A DNA stretch of 64,000 nt from Dyadobacter koreensis. GTDB lineage: Bacteria; Bacteroidota; Bacteroidia; Cytophagales; Spirosomataceae. Both the position numbers and the translations under genes were made by a program. The notes beneath the pieces were generated by a model. The model saw only the letters and a program-made list of their open reading frames with translations, was not told the DNA's origin and ran no database searches. The stretch covers positions 310,001 through 374,000 of the forward strand of contig NZ_FNXY01000003.1 in the NCBI RefSeq assembly GCF_900108855.1, written 5' to 3'. Shown here one piece after another: positions 35,467 through 45,194 of this stretch (positions within the stretch are counted from its first letter, which is position 1; every line of letters begins with the position of its first letter).

Positions 35467-35777
35467 TTAAAATCCGAATCCGAAGCTGAAAGAAAATTCT
35501 CTCGTTACGTCCAATTGGTTTCCATAAATTCCTGTCGACGATGACTTAGTACGATTGAGATAACGCATGCCTAATCCGCCGTTCAGCCCGAGATTTATCC
35601 GGGAAGTAATGTGGAAATTAAGGTAATTGTTGATCAATAATCCGAGGAGAAAGTTATTTTTCTGAGTGTTATAGTAATATCCTCCTCCGTTAGGGCCAGA
35701 AACGAATTAACTATCAAGCTTTTTAGAAATCCAGGCGTAACATTAGCTCCCAACAGCAATAATAGAAAACAATACAT
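35467..35777 (-). pseudogene. Remnant of an outer-membrane beta-barrel protein gene
   Basis: On the minus strand an ATG at 35777 opens a signal-peptide-like start (MYCFLLLLLGANVTPGF). In a second frame, from about 35704 to the stop at 35467, is a typical barrel C-terminus of ~78 residues. It has repeated aromatic strands (NNYLNFHITSRINLGLNGG) and ends EFSFSFGFGF, with the terminal Phe expected for BAM recognition. The two parts are in different frames and the middle of the gene is missing. I infer an internal deletion with frameshift. Confidence 0.6.
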
Positions 35778-35960
35778 GATTATTATTACATAGCGAATAC
35801 AAAATGTAAAGTTATTGTAAAACGGTTAGGTCATAAGTAAAATTTAATGAACGATAAAAAACGTATTGCTGTTATCCGTAGAACCTAAAAAGGTATCGTA
35901 ATACTATTTCGGCTCTGTTTATACATAAAGCTATACACATGGGCAGCTTAAAACAACCAA

Positions 35961-37103
35961 ATGACATTTCAAGATTTAGATCTCATTGAGCCAATTAGAA
36001 AGGCTCTGACAGAAGAAGGATACACCACTCCCACCCCGATCCAGGCAAAAGCGATTCCTATTATATTACAGCATAGAGATTTATTGGGTTGTGCGCAGAC
36101 AGGCACAGGAAAAACCGCAGCGTTTGCGATTCCTATGCTTCAAATATTAGAGGAAAAACAAAAGACGAGGCACGATAAAGGTCCGATACGGGCCCTTATT
36201 TTAACACCAACTCGTGAATTGGCGATCCAGATCGGCGAGAGTTTTTCCGCTTATGGACGTTTTACAAACATAACTCATACCGTTATTTTCGGTGGCGTTG
36301 GTCAAAAACCACAAACAGATGCACTTCGTAAAGGCGTGGATGTGCTGATTGCAACTCCCGGCCGCCTTTTAGATTTGATCAACCAGGGATTTGTTCATTT
36401 GAAACAACTGGAAATTTTTGTTCTGGATGAAGCAGATCGCATGCTGGACATGGGGTTTGTGCATGATGTGAAGAAAATTTTACGCCTGTTGCCAGCAAAA
36501 CGTCAGTCTCTATTTTTCTCAGCGACGATGCCGCCGGTCATTATGACATTGGCTGATACAATTCTTTCCAATCCTGCCAAGGTTGAAGTAACTCCTGTTT
36601 CTTCAACAGCGGATACAATTAAACAATCGGTTTATTTTGTCGATAAATCAGACAAAAACAGTTTGCTTTTACATATCCTGAAAGATGATTCGATTGCGAC
36701 AGCGCTTGTTTTTACCAGAACAAAACATGGTGCGGATAAAGTTGTGAAAGTTTTGCGTAAAGCAGGCGTTACTTCGGAGGCGATTCATGGTAACAAATCA
36801 CAGAATGCTCGCCAGAACGCTTTGAAAAATTTCAAAAGCCAGACGACACGCGTTTTGGTTGCCACGGATATTGCTGCGAGAGGAATTGATGTTGACGATC
36901 TTACGCATGTAATCAACTACGAAATCCCGAATATTCCTGAAACGTATGTCCACCGTATCGGTCGTACAGGCCGTGCAGGAGCAAAAGGAATTGCTTTTTC
37001 TTTCTGTGACCTGGACGAAAAAGCATATCTGAGAGATATTCATAAATTGATCGCTAAAAATATCCCGGTGGTTAAGGATCATCCTTATTCGAACGGAAGA
37101 TAA
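35961..37103 (+). CDS. DEAD-box RNA helicase (RhlE-type)
   Basis: A 380-residue ATP-dependent RNA helicase. All core motifs are visible: Q motif ([11 protein letters not shown]), Walker A ([10 protein letters not shown]), [20 protein letters not shown], and [10 protein letters not shown]. It lacks the long basic C-terminal extension of many RhlE proteins and ends shortly after the second RecA domain. An ATG at 35939 is out of frame and rejected. It is followed after 19 bases by a rhodanese gene. Confidence 0.93.
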   Translation: MTFQDLDLIEPIRKALTEEGYTTPTPIQAKAIPIILQHRDLLGCAQTGTGKTAAFAIPMLQILEEKQKTRHDKGPIRALILTPTRELAIQIGESFSAYGRFTNITHTVIFGGVGQKPQTDALRKGVDVLIATPGRLLDLINQGFVHLKQLEIFVLDEADRMLDMGFVHDVKKILRLLPAKRQSLFFSATMPPVIMTLADTILSNPAKVEVTPVSSTADTIKQSVYFVDKSDKNSLLLHILKDDSIATALVFTRTKHGADKVVKVLRKAGVTSEAIHGNKSQNARQNALKNFKSQTTRVLVATDIAARGIDVDDLTHVINYEIPNIPETYVHRIGRTGRAGAKGIAFSFCDLDEKAYLRDIHKLIAKNIPVVKDHPYSNGR

Positions 37104-37122
37104 TATTAAGTTGAATTGACTT

Positions 37123-37428
37123 ATGTACAAAAATACATATTCCGATATCAACCTTTCTCAGTTGAATGAGCTTCGTCAGCAATCGGATTGCATTGTCGTT
37201 GATGTCCGGGAAACCTGGGAATTTGAAGAATTCAATGAAGGTGGAATTAATATTCCCCTTGCAGAAATCAGACAGCAGAGGAATTTGCTGTCTGATTTTA
37301 AAAATATTATTGTGCTTTGTACAAACGGCGTCCGAAGTAAAGTCGCCGCATTAGATTTCTGCAGAGTTCCAGAGTGGGGTGACAAGAAAATCTTTCATTT
37401 ACACGGAGGAATTCTCGAATCTGAATAG
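37123..37428 (+). CDS. Rhodanese-like domain protein
   Basis: A 101-residue single-domain rhodanese. The VDVRETWEFEEF block and the active-site loop LCTNGVRS are visible, with Cys66 as the likely sulfur-carrying residue. Role in sulfur transfer or redox is not resolved. It follows the helicase by 19 bases and ends at a small hairpin. Confidence 0.9.
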   Translation: MYKNTYSDINLSQLNELRQQSDCIVVDVRETWEFEEFNEGGINIPLAEIRQQRNLLSDFKNIIVLCTNGVRSKVAALDFCRVPEWGDKKIFHLHGGILESE

Positions 37429-37433
37429 AAGCT

Positions 37434-37456
37434 GGTGCCAATTCGCAATTGGTACC
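37434..37456 (+). terminator. Hairpin terminator
   Basis: A 10-bp stem (37434-37443 with 37447-37456, one G-T pair) with a 3-base loop is followed by a short T-run, just after the rhodanese stop. Confidence 0.55.
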
Positions 37457-37626
37457 TTTCTGGTTTCGTGTTTGCAACGCGAGAATAAAATGCTTAACGG
37501 CTGAGGTTGAAATCTAACATTCTGTTACAAGAATTGAAATTCAACAAATCTTTCTGTGATATGGAATAGTCTGGCTTTGTAAATGCTGAACTATGAAAAC
37601 ACCGATTGCAAATCCTTCCCAGCCTG

Positions 37627-38406
37627 TTAAATATTAGCGCTTCCTTCAAAAACCCGCACTGCGGGTCCGATTAAAAAGACATCATCAAATTTGGAATCAG
37701 ATTTTTCAGTGTAGTCAACCTGTAAAGTTCCTCCCAGAGTTTCCACTTTCACCGGGCCATTCCATCCTTCACGCAAATGTGCGGATAAAACACAAGCCGT
37801 TACACCGGTACCGCAGGAATATGTTTCATCTTCTACCCCACGTTCATACGTTCGGACACTGATATGATTTTCTCCTAAAAGCTGAATAAAGTTAACATTT
37901 GTTCCACCCATAGGTCCAAACACCGGACCGTAGCGTACATCCTTACCAATTTCCACAACCGCCGCTTCCTCGATATTGTCCACATACGTGACATAATGAG
38001 GAGAACCAGTATTCATGAAATCATATTCCTCATGACGTTCAACGCCATTAACCGGACTCATCTTCAGACGGATGATGTCCTCGGATGCAAATCCTTCATG
38101 AGGTCCATCCACGGCGATGAACGAAGTAGTCGTATCAAACAGCCCAAGATCATGCGCGAAACGTACCGCACAGCGGCCGCCATTTCCGCACATGCTACCT
38201 TCGCGTCCATCTGCATTGAAATAAACCATCCGAAAATCATAGCCTTCCGCATTTTCCAGAAGAATAAGTCCGTCAGATCCTATACCAAAACGACGGTGAC
38301 AAAGTTTTTCAATTAATTCCTGTGAAGATGGAAAAAAACCTGTACGATTATCAATCATCACAAAGTCATTTCCGGTACCCTGATATTTAAAAAAAGGAAT
38401 TTTCAT
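37627..38406 (-). CDS. dapF: Diaminopimelate epimerase
   Basis: Interconverts LL- and meso-diaminopimelate for lysine and peptidoglycan synthesis. It is 259 residues and PLP-independent. The two catalytic cysteines are Cys73 in SMCGNGGRC and Cys198 in YSCGTG. The ATG at 38406 is preceded by only 3 bases after a GC-rich heptad repeat that occupies the ribosome-binding region. Confidence 0.96.
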   Translation of the reverse strand: MKIPFFKYQGTGNDFVMIDNRTGFFPSSQELIEKLCHRRFGIGSDGLILLENAEGYDFRMVYFNADGREGSMCGNGGRCAVRFAHDLGLFDTTTSFIAVDGPHEGFASEDIIRLKMSPVNGVERHEEYDFMNTGSPHYVTYVDNIEEAAVVEIGKDVRYGPVFGPMGGTNVNFIQLLGENHISVRTYERGVEDETYSCGTGVTACVLSAHLREGWNGPVKVETLGGTLQVDYTEKSDSKFDDVFLIGPAVRVFEGSANI

Positions 38407-38409
38407 TTT

Positions 38410-38433
38410 GGCTGTCGGCGATCGGCTTTCGGC
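38410..38433 (-). repeat. GC-rich heptad repeat, copy 1 (before dapF)
   Basis: On the minus strand it reads as three GCCGANN heptads (GCCGAAA, GCCGATC, GCCGACA) plus GCC. It ends 3 bases before the dapF ATG. It matches copy 3 at 22 of 24 positions. Confidence 0.7.
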
Positions 38434-38514
38434 AATCTTTTTTAGTTATTCTGAAATCTGTAAGAAAGTGAAGTTGATCTCGACCGCGCGGCGGCCGCTT
38501 TCAACTAAAACAAC

Positions 38515-38551
38515 AAAACCCTGCAAAGAAAAGATTCTCTTGCAGGGTTTT
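38515..38551 (-). terminator. Terminator of rplS
   Basis: A perfect 12-bp stem pairs 38515-38526 with 38540-38551. It has a T-run on the minus strand and lies just past the rplS stop. Confidence 0.85.
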
Positions 38552-38573
38552 TAATTTCGTCCGAAGAAATATC

Positions 38574-38939
38574 TTATGCCTTCGCTACTTTTAGCTCCTT
38601 GATACGAGCGGCTTTACCCTGACGGCCACGTAAGAAGAACAAACGAGCACGACGCACCTTACCACGACGAATCAATTCGATTTTCGCGATAGATGGTGAA
38701 AGAATTGGGAAAACACGTTCTACGGCAATTCCGTTAGATATTTTACGTACAGTGAAAGTTTCTCCACTAGAGCTCAGGTTACGGCGTTGCATAACGGTAC
38801 CCTGAAATTGCTGGATACGTTCTTTGTTACCTTCTCTGATCTTTACGTGTACGTTGATCGTGTCGCCTGCTTTGAAAACAGGATACTCGGATGTACGATT
38901 TTCAATCGTAGCTTCTACGAGTTTAATTAATTCGCTCAT
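38574..38939 (-). CDS. rplS: 50S ribosomal protein L19
   Basis: A 121-residue ribosomal protein at the 30S-50S interface. The family signature is clear in [27 protein letters not shown] and [21 protein letters not shown]. It is monocistronic here, with a candidate -7 box ~100 bases upstream and its own terminator; the trmD/rimM genes that often precede it are not adjacent. Confidence 0.97.
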   Translation of the reverse strand: MSELIKLVEATIENRTSEYPVFKAGDTINVHVKIREGNKERIQQFQGTVMQRRNLSSSGETFTVRKISNGIAVERVFPILSPSIAKIELIRRGKVRRARLFFLRGRQGKAARIKELKVAKA

Positions 38940-39038
38940 GACGATGCGTTATATTATATTGATTAAAATAATCGCAGCTAATTCCCAGCGGATGAGGTGA
39001 CGCCCCTTCATTCAAAACAGCTATTGCGAAAACGAGTG

Positions 39039-39046
39039 CAAAGCTA
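39039..39046 (-). promoter_or_regulatory. Candidate -7 box (TAGCTTTG) for rplS
   Basis: An exact TAnnTTTG match on the minus strand, ~100 bases upstream of the rplS start. No clear -33 TTG is visible. Confidence 0.35.
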
Positions 39047-39184
39047 AGATTAATTATTAATATCTGAAAGAGTTACGATAATTTTATGTTGTAAACAAGT
39101 AACAAAATATGTGGTGGAATAATATTAGTGAACGCCTCTGTTATCCGTACTTAAAATTTGACATCGCAATTTGAATAATCGGTT

Positions 39185-40666
39185 ATGAAAATATTAAACG
39201 CAGGACAGATTCGCGCACTGGACGCATACACGATAAAAAACGAACCTATTTCTTCAGCAGATCTGATGGAGCGAGCTTCGCAAGCGTTTGTAAATTGGTT
39301 TATTAACTGTTTTGACGTCAGCAAATCGGTTTCCATTTTTTGTGGAAAAGGGAACAATGGAGGAGACGGATTGGCTATTGCGAGACTTTTACATGCCAAA
39401 GGTTTTCAAGTCCGCGTTTTTGTCATTGAATACACGGATAAGGAAAGTGATGATTTCAAACAAAATCTTGAACGCCTCGCAGGAAATTTACAGGTTCAAT
39501 CCATATATGAATCGCACGCAATGCCTGAACTGCACAGCGACCAGATTATTATTGATGCTTTATTAGGCTCCGGACTCTCACGACCTGTCGCCGGCTTGCT
39601 CGGAGACGTGATAGAGCATGTTAATGGCGCAACCGGTATAATTATTTCGATTGACATTGCAAGTGGTTTGTATGTAGATAAACCAAATGAAAAATCCGAT
39701 ACGATTGTGAAACCGGATCATACGGTTACGTTCCAGCTTCCAAAGCTTGCTTTCATGATGCCGCAAAATGCAGAATTTACCGGCGACTGGCACGTAGTCG
39801 ATATTGGGCTGGACAAAAGGTTCATTGAAGAAACGCTTTCTCCTTACTATTATACAGACAAACCTGCGGGCGAAGCGCTTACTAAAAAAAGGGGGAAATT
39901 TTCACACAAAGGTACATTTGGGCACGCTCTCATTCTTGCAGGGCGTTATGGAAAAATGGGAGCGGCAGTACTTTCATCCAGAGCCTGCCTTCGTTCCGGA
40001 GCGGGCTTGCTAACTGTGCATGTTCCTGAATGCGGTTACGAAATTTTGCAGATTTCACTTCCCGAAGCGATGCTTTCCATCGATCCTAACCAGCGTAATA
40101 TTACAGAACTCCCAGAATTGAGCTCCTACTCAGCCATTGGTATTGGGCCTGGTATCGGTCAGGAGCCGCTTACGGTCCGGGTTTTAGATGAGCTGTTAGA
40201 GCAAATAAGCACTCCATTGATTGTTGATGCAGACGGGTTAAATATTTTGTCAAAACATCCTGACCTCATTGATAAATTACCCGAAAAAACGATTTTGTCT
40301 CCACACCCGAAGGAATTCCAGAGGCTTGCAGGAGATAGTGCAAATGAATTTGAAAGACTGGAATTGGCAAGAAATTTTGCAAAAAAACACAATGTAGTTA
40401 TCATCCTGAAAGGTGCCTACACTGCTGTAATTTTAACAAACGGAGATGTCCATTTTAATTCGACTGGAAATGCCGGGATGGCAACGGGCGGCAGTGGAGA
40501 CGTCCTGACAGGAATATTAACTGCATTGCTGGCGCAAAAATATACGCCTGAGGACGCGGCCATTTTCGGAGTTTATCAACACGGACTAGCTGGTGATCGT
40601 GCGGCTGAGAGGAAAACAAAAACTGCAATGATCGCGTCGGATATTATTGAAAACCTGGGTTGGTAG
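39185..40666 (+). CDS. nnr: Bifunctional NAD(P)H-hydrate epimerase / ADP-dependent NAD(P)H-hydrate dehydratase
   Basis: Repairs hydrated NAD(P)H. The N-terminal YjeF-type epimerase domain (~1-215) has FCGKGNNGGDGLAIARLL and IIDALLGSG. The C-terminal ribokinase-like dehydratase domain (~225-493) has GHALILAGRYGKMGAA, the ATP/ADP site NGDVHFNSTGNAGMATGGSGDVL and GIGPGIGQ. The 493-residue length is typical for the bacterial fusion. It is monocistronic, with two hairpins after its stop. Confidence 0.95.
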   Translation: MKILNAGQIRALDAYTIKNEPISSADLMERASQAFVNWFINCFDVSKSVSIFCGKGNNGGDGLAIARLLHAKGFQVRVFVIEYTDKESDDFKQNLERLAGNLQVQSIYESHAMPELHSDQIIIDALLGSGLSRPVAGLLGDVIEHVNGATGIIISIDIASGLYVDKPNEKSDTIVKPDHTVTFQLPKLAFMMPQNAEFTGDWHVVDIGLDKRFIEETLSPYYYTDKPAGEALTKKRGKFSHKGTFGHALILAGRYGKMGAAVLSSRACLRSGAGLLTVHVPECGYEILQISLPEAMLSIDPNQRNITELPELSSYSAIGIGPGIGQEPLTVRVLDELLEQISTPLIVDADGLNILSKHPDLIDKLPEKTILSPHPKEFQRLAGDSANEFERLELARNFAKKHNVVIILKGAYTAVILTNGDVHFNSTGNAGMATGGSGDVLTGILTALLAQKYTPEDAAIFGVYQHGLAGDRAAERKTKTAMIASDIIENLGW

Positions 40667-40730
40667 TTTTTGTGCGTTACCGCTCTTTGAAATTCAAACT
40701 ATTACCAAAGAATTTTTGATTTATTACCGA

Positions 40731-40802
40731 TCCGACGGCAGAAAAAGCCGTCGGACCGGTTCGAACTACCCGTCTGATGGCTTTTTCCTCCATCAGACGG
40801 GT
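40731..40802. terminator. Two tandem hairpins between nnr and feoB
   Basis: Perfect stems of 9 bp (40731-40739 with 40747-40755) and 13 bp (40768-40780 with 40790-40802) lie in tandem between convergent genes. Bases 40741-40749 are also complementary to 40779-40787, so the two can rearrange into an alternative fold. Confidence 0.65.
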
Positions 40803-40837
40803 GATATAGTATTGAACAAAAAGAGAATTTCAGAAGA

Positions 40838-42970
40838 TCAACTCATTATCTGATACACCGCAAACGCTGAAACATAAGCCAAAACCATCAGATAAGCTAA
40901 TTGAATAAGCGGCCATTTCCAGCCATGTGTTTCGCGATAAACAACGGCGATTGTACTCATACACATCATCGCGAAAACATAAAATATTAATAAAGAATAA
41001 CAAACGGCCGGAGTATACATCGGGCCGCCCTTGTCATTTTTTTCCTGAACCAGTCGCTGTTTAACAGTCAGTACATCTTCGGAATCACCACTGATACTGT
41101 AAATTGTCGCCATGGTACCTACGAAAACTTCTCTCGCAGCAAAGGAAGCAAGCAAAGCAATTCCAATTTTCCAGTCATAACCCAACGGACGTATCGCAGG
41201 CTCAATAAATCTTCCGAAACTTCCTGCGTATGAACTTTCCAGACGAGCCGAAGCCACTGCTGCTCCAAGTTCCTCTGCCGGTGCAGAAGGCATTGCAGTA
41301 ATCACTTTTTCTTCTGCTGCCTGCATACTGTCACCCGGACCGTAGGATGATAAGACCCAAAGAATGATAGAGATTGCTAAGATAACCTGACCAGCTTGAA
41401 GTACGAATGATTTTACACTGTCATACATCATAAAACCAACATGGCCCCAACGTGGAAGTTTATAGGTCGGCATTTCAAGCATGAAATATCCCGGCTCCGT
41501 TCTCTTAATGACCAAAGATAACAACCAGGCAGAAACCAATGCACCAGCCAATCCAAGAAAGTAAAGTCCAAACAGAACCAGTCCCTGCATATTAAAAATA
41601 CCCAACACCTTAGTTGAAGGAATAATCAACGCAATTAGGATACTGTAAATTGGAAGACGCGCGGAACAACTCATGATCGGCGTTACTAAAATTGTCAAAA
41701 GTCTTTCGTGGCGGCTGCTGATGCTTCGGGTTGTCATGATGGCCGGAACTGCGCAGGCAACACCCGAAATAAGAGGAACAACACTCCGTCCGTTTAGTCC
41801 GAATTTCCGCATCACCTTATCCATGATCACCATGACCCTTGCCATATAACCGGATTCTTCAAGTATAGAAACAAGTCCGAAAAGAATAGCAATCTGCGGA
41901 ATAAAAATAATTACCCCACCGATTCCGGTCATGATCCCATCCGTAATCAGATCGTTCAGAACACCTGCCGGAAGTATTTCTTTTGTCCAGGAAATCAAAG
42001 CTGCGGTATTTTCATCAATCCAGTCCATCGGATAAGATGCCCAGGCAAAAATTGCCTGAAAAATAACCATTAAAATCACTGCAAATGTCACGTACCCCCA
42101 GAAAGGGTGCAGCAAAACCTTATCCAGTTTGCGCGTCCAGAGCGGCTGCTCCGTAGCACCTTCCGACTTTACTGATTTGTCAACAATCGGTCTAATCGTT
42201 TTATAACGGGCAATGGTTTCGTCAGCAAGAAAGCCAGTTTCATCAAATTCGTATTTTTCAATCAAGGTATCAAGTTTGGCTCTCACAGGTTGAGCCAGAA
42301 ATGAAAAATTATCATGCTGACAAACATATTGCAAAGCAACATAGTCATTATCAAGCTGATGCAATTCCTTTACCTCTTCGATAAGCGCGGGCTCATTCCC
42401 TTTTGGAACATAAAAATATTTAAGGGCAGGTTTTTCCTTTTTATCTAACAATGTGCTGACTGCTTGCTGCAAAACAGGAACTCCCTCACCAGTTCTGGCA
42501 TTAATTTTCACGACCGGAACATTTAGCTGCATCGCCAGTTGAACCGCATTCACAGTCAACTTCATACTTGCAGCAACATCCAGCATATTTAATGCCAGAA
42601 TCGTCGGCAGGCCCAGATCGTTTATTTCGGTAAAAAGAAGGAGATTTCTCTGAAGATTGGAAGCGTCAACAACAACAATTACTGCGTCAGGATAGTCAGG
42701 ATGTTTTGGATTTGCAAGGATATCCATCACGACACTTTCATCCGCAGATTTTGGATAGACACTGTATGTACCAGGCAAATCCACAACGGTTACATCCCTA
42801 TCCGGTTTACCATCTTCCCCGGCCAATTTGAAAGAACCTGATTTTTTCTCAACAGTCACACCCGGGAAGTTTCCCGTTTTTTGTCGTAAGCCTGTTAGCG
42901 CATTAAATAAAGTTGATTTCCCGGCATTCGGGTTTCCTACGAGGGCAATTTTTATATTTTCTTGTTTCAA
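40838..42970 (-). CDS. feoB: Ferrous iron transport protein B
   Basis: An inner-membrane Fe2+ importer of 710 residues. The N-terminal G domain has GNPNAGKST (13-21), DLPGTYS and the NMLD-type G4. A helical spacer leads to a membrane part with ~8 helices containing the Gate motifs (SGVACAVPAIMTTR, CSARLPIY). It starts at TTG 42970, 29 bases after feoA; no ATG competes. The pair is probably induced under iron limitation, but no Fur site could be identified with confidence. Confidence 0.95.
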   Translation of the reverse strand: MKQENIKIALVGNPNAGKSTLFNALTGLRQKTGNFPGVTVEKKSGSFKLAGEDGKPDRDVTVVDLPGTYSVYPKSADESVVMDILANPKHPDYPDAVIVVVDASNLQRNLLLFTEINDLGLPTILALNMLDVAASMKLTVNAVQLAMQLNVPVVKINARTGEGVPVLQQAVSTLLDKKEKPALKYFYVPKGNEPALIEEVKELHQLDNDYVALQYVCQHDNFSFLAQPVRAKLDTLIEKYEFDETGFLADETIARYKTIRPIVDKSVKSEGATEQPLWTRKLDKVLLHPFWGYVTFAVILMVIFQAIFAWASYPMDWIDENTAALISWTKEILPAGVLNDLITDGIMTGIGGVIIFIPQIAILFGLVSILEESGYMARVMVIMDKVMRKFGLNGRSVVPLISGVACAVPAIMTTRSISSRHERLLTILVTPIMSCSARLPIYSILIALIIPSTKVLGIFNMQGLVLFGLYFLGLAGALVSAWLLSLVIKRTEPGYFMLEMPTYKLPRWGHVGFMMYDSVKSFVLQAGQVILAISIILWVLSSYGPGDSMQAAEEKVITAMPSAPAEELGAAVASARLESSYAGSFGRFIEPAIRPLGYDWKIGIALLASFAAREVFVGTMATIYSISGDSEDVLTVKQRLVQEKNDKGGPMYTPAVCYSLLIFYVFAMMCMSTIAVVYRETHGWKWPLIQLAYLMVLAYVSAFAVYQIMS

Positions 42971-42999
42971 TGTAAAAGCAAAAAAGAACGAAAAACGAA

Positions 43000-43227
43000 T
43001 TACTCAATTTCGATAGTTGACGCTTCATTTAATCGTAATGATAAGGAATAACAACCACCGACATTTATACAAATTGGGTCACCCAAGGGAGCAACCGCAT
43101 CCAGACGCACCTCACAACCTGGCACACATCCCATTTCCAATAATTTCAAAGACATCAGCCGATCAGAGAATGATCTGATAACCGCCTTCTCCCCTTTTTG
43201 GAGCTGCGAAACTGTACGAACCGACAT
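43000..43227 (-). CDS. feoA: Ferrous iron transport protein A
   Basis: A 75-residue SH3-like cytosolic protein that supports FeoB. The pattern is typical: LSQLQKGEKAVI-like start, LLEMGCVPGCEV, and AAP-like loop APLGDPICINVGG, then LSLRLNEA. It is the first gene of the feoAB unit. Confidence 0.92.
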   Translation of the reverse strand: MSVRTVSQLQKGEKAVIRSFSDRLMSLKLLEMGCVPGCEVRLDAVAPLGDPICINVGGCYSLSLRLNEASTIEIE

Positions 43228-43375
43228 ATTAGCTTATTTAGATTAAATATACGTAAGTGCAAATTAAGCATTCTCCGCCCGGAATTCAAACAGTTAACTC
43301 GATCATTTAACAAAACCCTGCTATAAATCATGCAAAAACATCCCATTTTTATTATTACGCTCGGGTTTTGTGTCG

Positions 43376-43383
43376 TACTTTTG
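43376..43383 (+). promoter_or_regulatory. Candidate -7 box (TACTTTTG) for the ccm operon
   Basis: An exact TAnnTTTG match ~92 bases upstream of the ccmB start. No convincing -33 element is visible. Confidence 0.4.
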
Positions 43384-43436
43384 CATCGCGAAAAGACGAA
43401 TGTCAGGAAGCAAGAGTAACGGAAAATAATCACCGC

Positions 43437-43460
43437 GCCGAAAGCTGGTTGCTGACTGCC
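43437..43460 (+). repeat. GC-rich heptad repeat, copy 2 (before ccmB)
   Basis: GCCGAAA followed by three degenerate heptads (GCTGGTT, GCTGACT, GCCGATA) ends 8 bases before the ccmB start. It matches copy 1 at 19 of 24 positions, and like copy 3 continues into GC-AAA. Confidence 0.6.
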
Positions 43461-43474
43461 GATAGCAAAAAGTA

Positions 43475-44137
43475 TTGAACGAGATAAAAACCCTCATCTG
43501 GAAAGAAGTGACGCTGGAATGGCGACAAAAATACGCTTTGAGTGGTATGTTACTGTACGTGGTATCTACCGTTTTTGTTTGTTATCTAAGCTTTAACCTT
43601 CGCCGCGGCCAGCTGACTCCTATCGTTTGGAATACGCTTTTCTGGATCATTATTCTGTTTACCGCAGTGAATGCAATTGCAAAAAGTTTTTCACAGGAAC
43701 GATATGGGCGTCTGATTTACTATTACAATCTATGCAGTCCACAGGCCATTATTGTTTCAAAAATTATTTACAATTCATTGGTCATGCTGCTGCTTGCCGG
43801 GATTGGTTTTGGCTTTTATGCGTTTGTGATGGGAAATCCGGTTCAGGATGTTGGACTGTACCTTATCTGTATTTTGCTTTCCGCAATTGGTTTTGCTTCG
43901 GTACTTACGTTGGTAGCCGGAATCGCATCAAAAGCAGAAAACAACGCAACGCTGATGGCAGTTCTAAGTTTTCCGATCATTCTGCCAATGCTTTTAATGA
44001 CAATTCGTTTGGCGAAAAATGCAATGGACGGGCTCGACTGGAGTGTCAGTATTGACGAAATCACCACACTATTATCAATCGATTTAATTGTTATTACATT
44101 GAGTTACCTGCTTTTCCCTTTTTTGTGGAGGAGTTAA
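43475..44137 (+). CDS. ccmB: Heme exporter protein CcmB
   Basis: A 220-residue membrane component of the CcmAB ABC system, with six hydrophobic helices and the N-terminal LIWKEVTLEWRQKYA segment. The start is TTG 43475; no ATG is available. It heads the cytochrome c maturation cluster. The ATPase gene ccmA is not adjacent on either side in this window. Confidence 0.9.
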   Translation: MNEIKTLIWKEVTLEWRQKYALSGMLLYVVSTVFVCYLSFNLRRGQLTPIVWNTLFWIIILFTAVNAIAKSFSQERYGRLIYYYNLCSPQAIIVSKIIYNSLVMLLLAGIGFGFYAFVMGNPVQDVGLYLICILLSAIGFASVLTLVAGIASKAENNATLMAVLSFPIILPMLLMTIRLAKNAMDGLDWSVSIDEITTLLSIDLIVITLSYLLFPFLWRS

Positions 44138-44233
44138 ATATAATTTTTCAATTACCGGAATGAGATTTAACTAATTTTTGTTATAACTCAGCCAGCTTTT
44201 TCCCAAAAACAGTACCCTAATTATCAATATATT

Positions 44234-44932
44234 ATGAAGAAATATTGGTGGAAAATTCTTTGTATATTCATTTTATTCTACGTCATAATCGTGGGATTTA
44301 TGGGCCCGGTTCCCCATCAGCCCATTCTGAACGAAAGTATCCGGAATACTTATTTCCACGTTGCCTTATGGATGTCGATGACGATCATGCTTTTCACATC
44401 CATGGTTTTCTCTTTCAAATATTTACGGAGCGGCTTGCTGGATCATGATGACAAAGCCAGTGAATTTGCAAAAGGAGGCTTGTTCTTCGGAATTTTAGGT
44501 TGTTTAACCGGCTCTGTCTGGGCGAATTACACCTGGGGAGATCCATGGCCAAACGATCCTAAATTGAACGGAGCCGCGGTCGGTATGTTGATGTACCTGG
44601 CCTATATGCTTCTCAGAAGTTCGTTCGAAGATGAGCAGCGTAAGGCAAGAATATCTTCGGTTTACAACATTTTGGCTTTTGCTGTTTTCATCCCGCTGAT
44701 ATACATTCTGCCTCGTTTGACAGACTCTCTTCATCCCGGAAACGGTGGAAATCCCGCGTTCAGCTCTTATGATATGAACAATGAGATGCGAAAAGTATTT
44801 TATCCTGCGATTATCGGCTGGACCCTTATGGGTGTGTGGCTGATCGAGCTGAGAGTGCGAGTGAAAAGAATTAACCGGTTTTTGCGCGAACGTGTTGCCA
44901 ATGCTGACACCGCCGCCAAAGTGCATCAATAA
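44234..44932 (+). CDS. ccmC: Cytochrome c biogenesis protein CcmC
   Basis: A 232-residue heme-handling membrane protein with six helices. The tryptophan-rich WWD-like motif reads SVWANYTWGDPWPNDPK. CcmC delivers heme to CcmE in System I. It follows ccmB by 96 bases and lies in the same operon. Confidence 0.92.
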   Translation: MKKYWWKILCIFILFYVIIVGFMGPVPHQPILNESIRNTYFHVALWMSMTIMLFTSMVFSFKYLRSGLLDHDDKASEFAKGGLFFGILGCLTGSVWANYTWGDPWPNDPKLNGAAVGMLMYLAYMLLRSSFEDEQRKARISSVYNILAFAVFIPLIYILPRLTDSLHPGNGGNPAFSSYDMNNEMRKVFYPAIIGWTLMGVWLIELRVRVKRINRFLRERVANADTAAKVHQ

Positions 44933-44967
44933 CAAACAAAGTTTAATTTCGTTAAGATTATATCATC

Positions 44968-45189
44968 ATGAAAAAAATAATTCTCCTTTTACTAACGCTT
45001 GTATCCCTGCCGCAACTCCTTTTTGCCCAGGCTGCCGACCAGGTAGAAATGGCTGACAAACTGAGAGCCGACGGAAAGATATGGGTGGTTGTTGCTGTGG
45101 TTGCTATTGTGCTTGCAGGTATTGCGATCAATATGTTTCGCGTGGATTCGAAGGTTAGTAAAATAGAAAAAGAATTAAATATCAAGTAA
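44968..45189 (+). CDS. CcmD family protein
   Basis: A 73-residue small membrane protein. A signal-like N-terminal helix ending LFAQ is followed by one transmembrane helix (WVVVAVVAIVLAGIAINMF) and a charged tail (SKVSKIEKELNIK). This matches the Bacteroidota CcmD type, which helps assemble the CcmABC/CcmE complex. The N-terminal signal-like segment is a group feature not found in the E. coli protein. Confidence 0.82.
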   Translation: MKKIILLLLTLVSLPQLLFAQAADQVEMADKLRADGKIWVVVAVVAIVLAGIAINMFRVDSKVSKIEKELNIK

Positions 45190-45194
45190 ATAGT

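Noticed and set aside
40750-40780. tRNA T-arm-like GGTTCGAAC string
   Set aside because: The flanks do not form a T-stem, and no acceptor or anticodon arms are present. It is the spacer between two hairpins.
43228-43474. Fur box upstream of feoA
   Set aside because: The gap is AT-rich, but no 19-base inverted repeat close to a Fur consensus could be found by eye.
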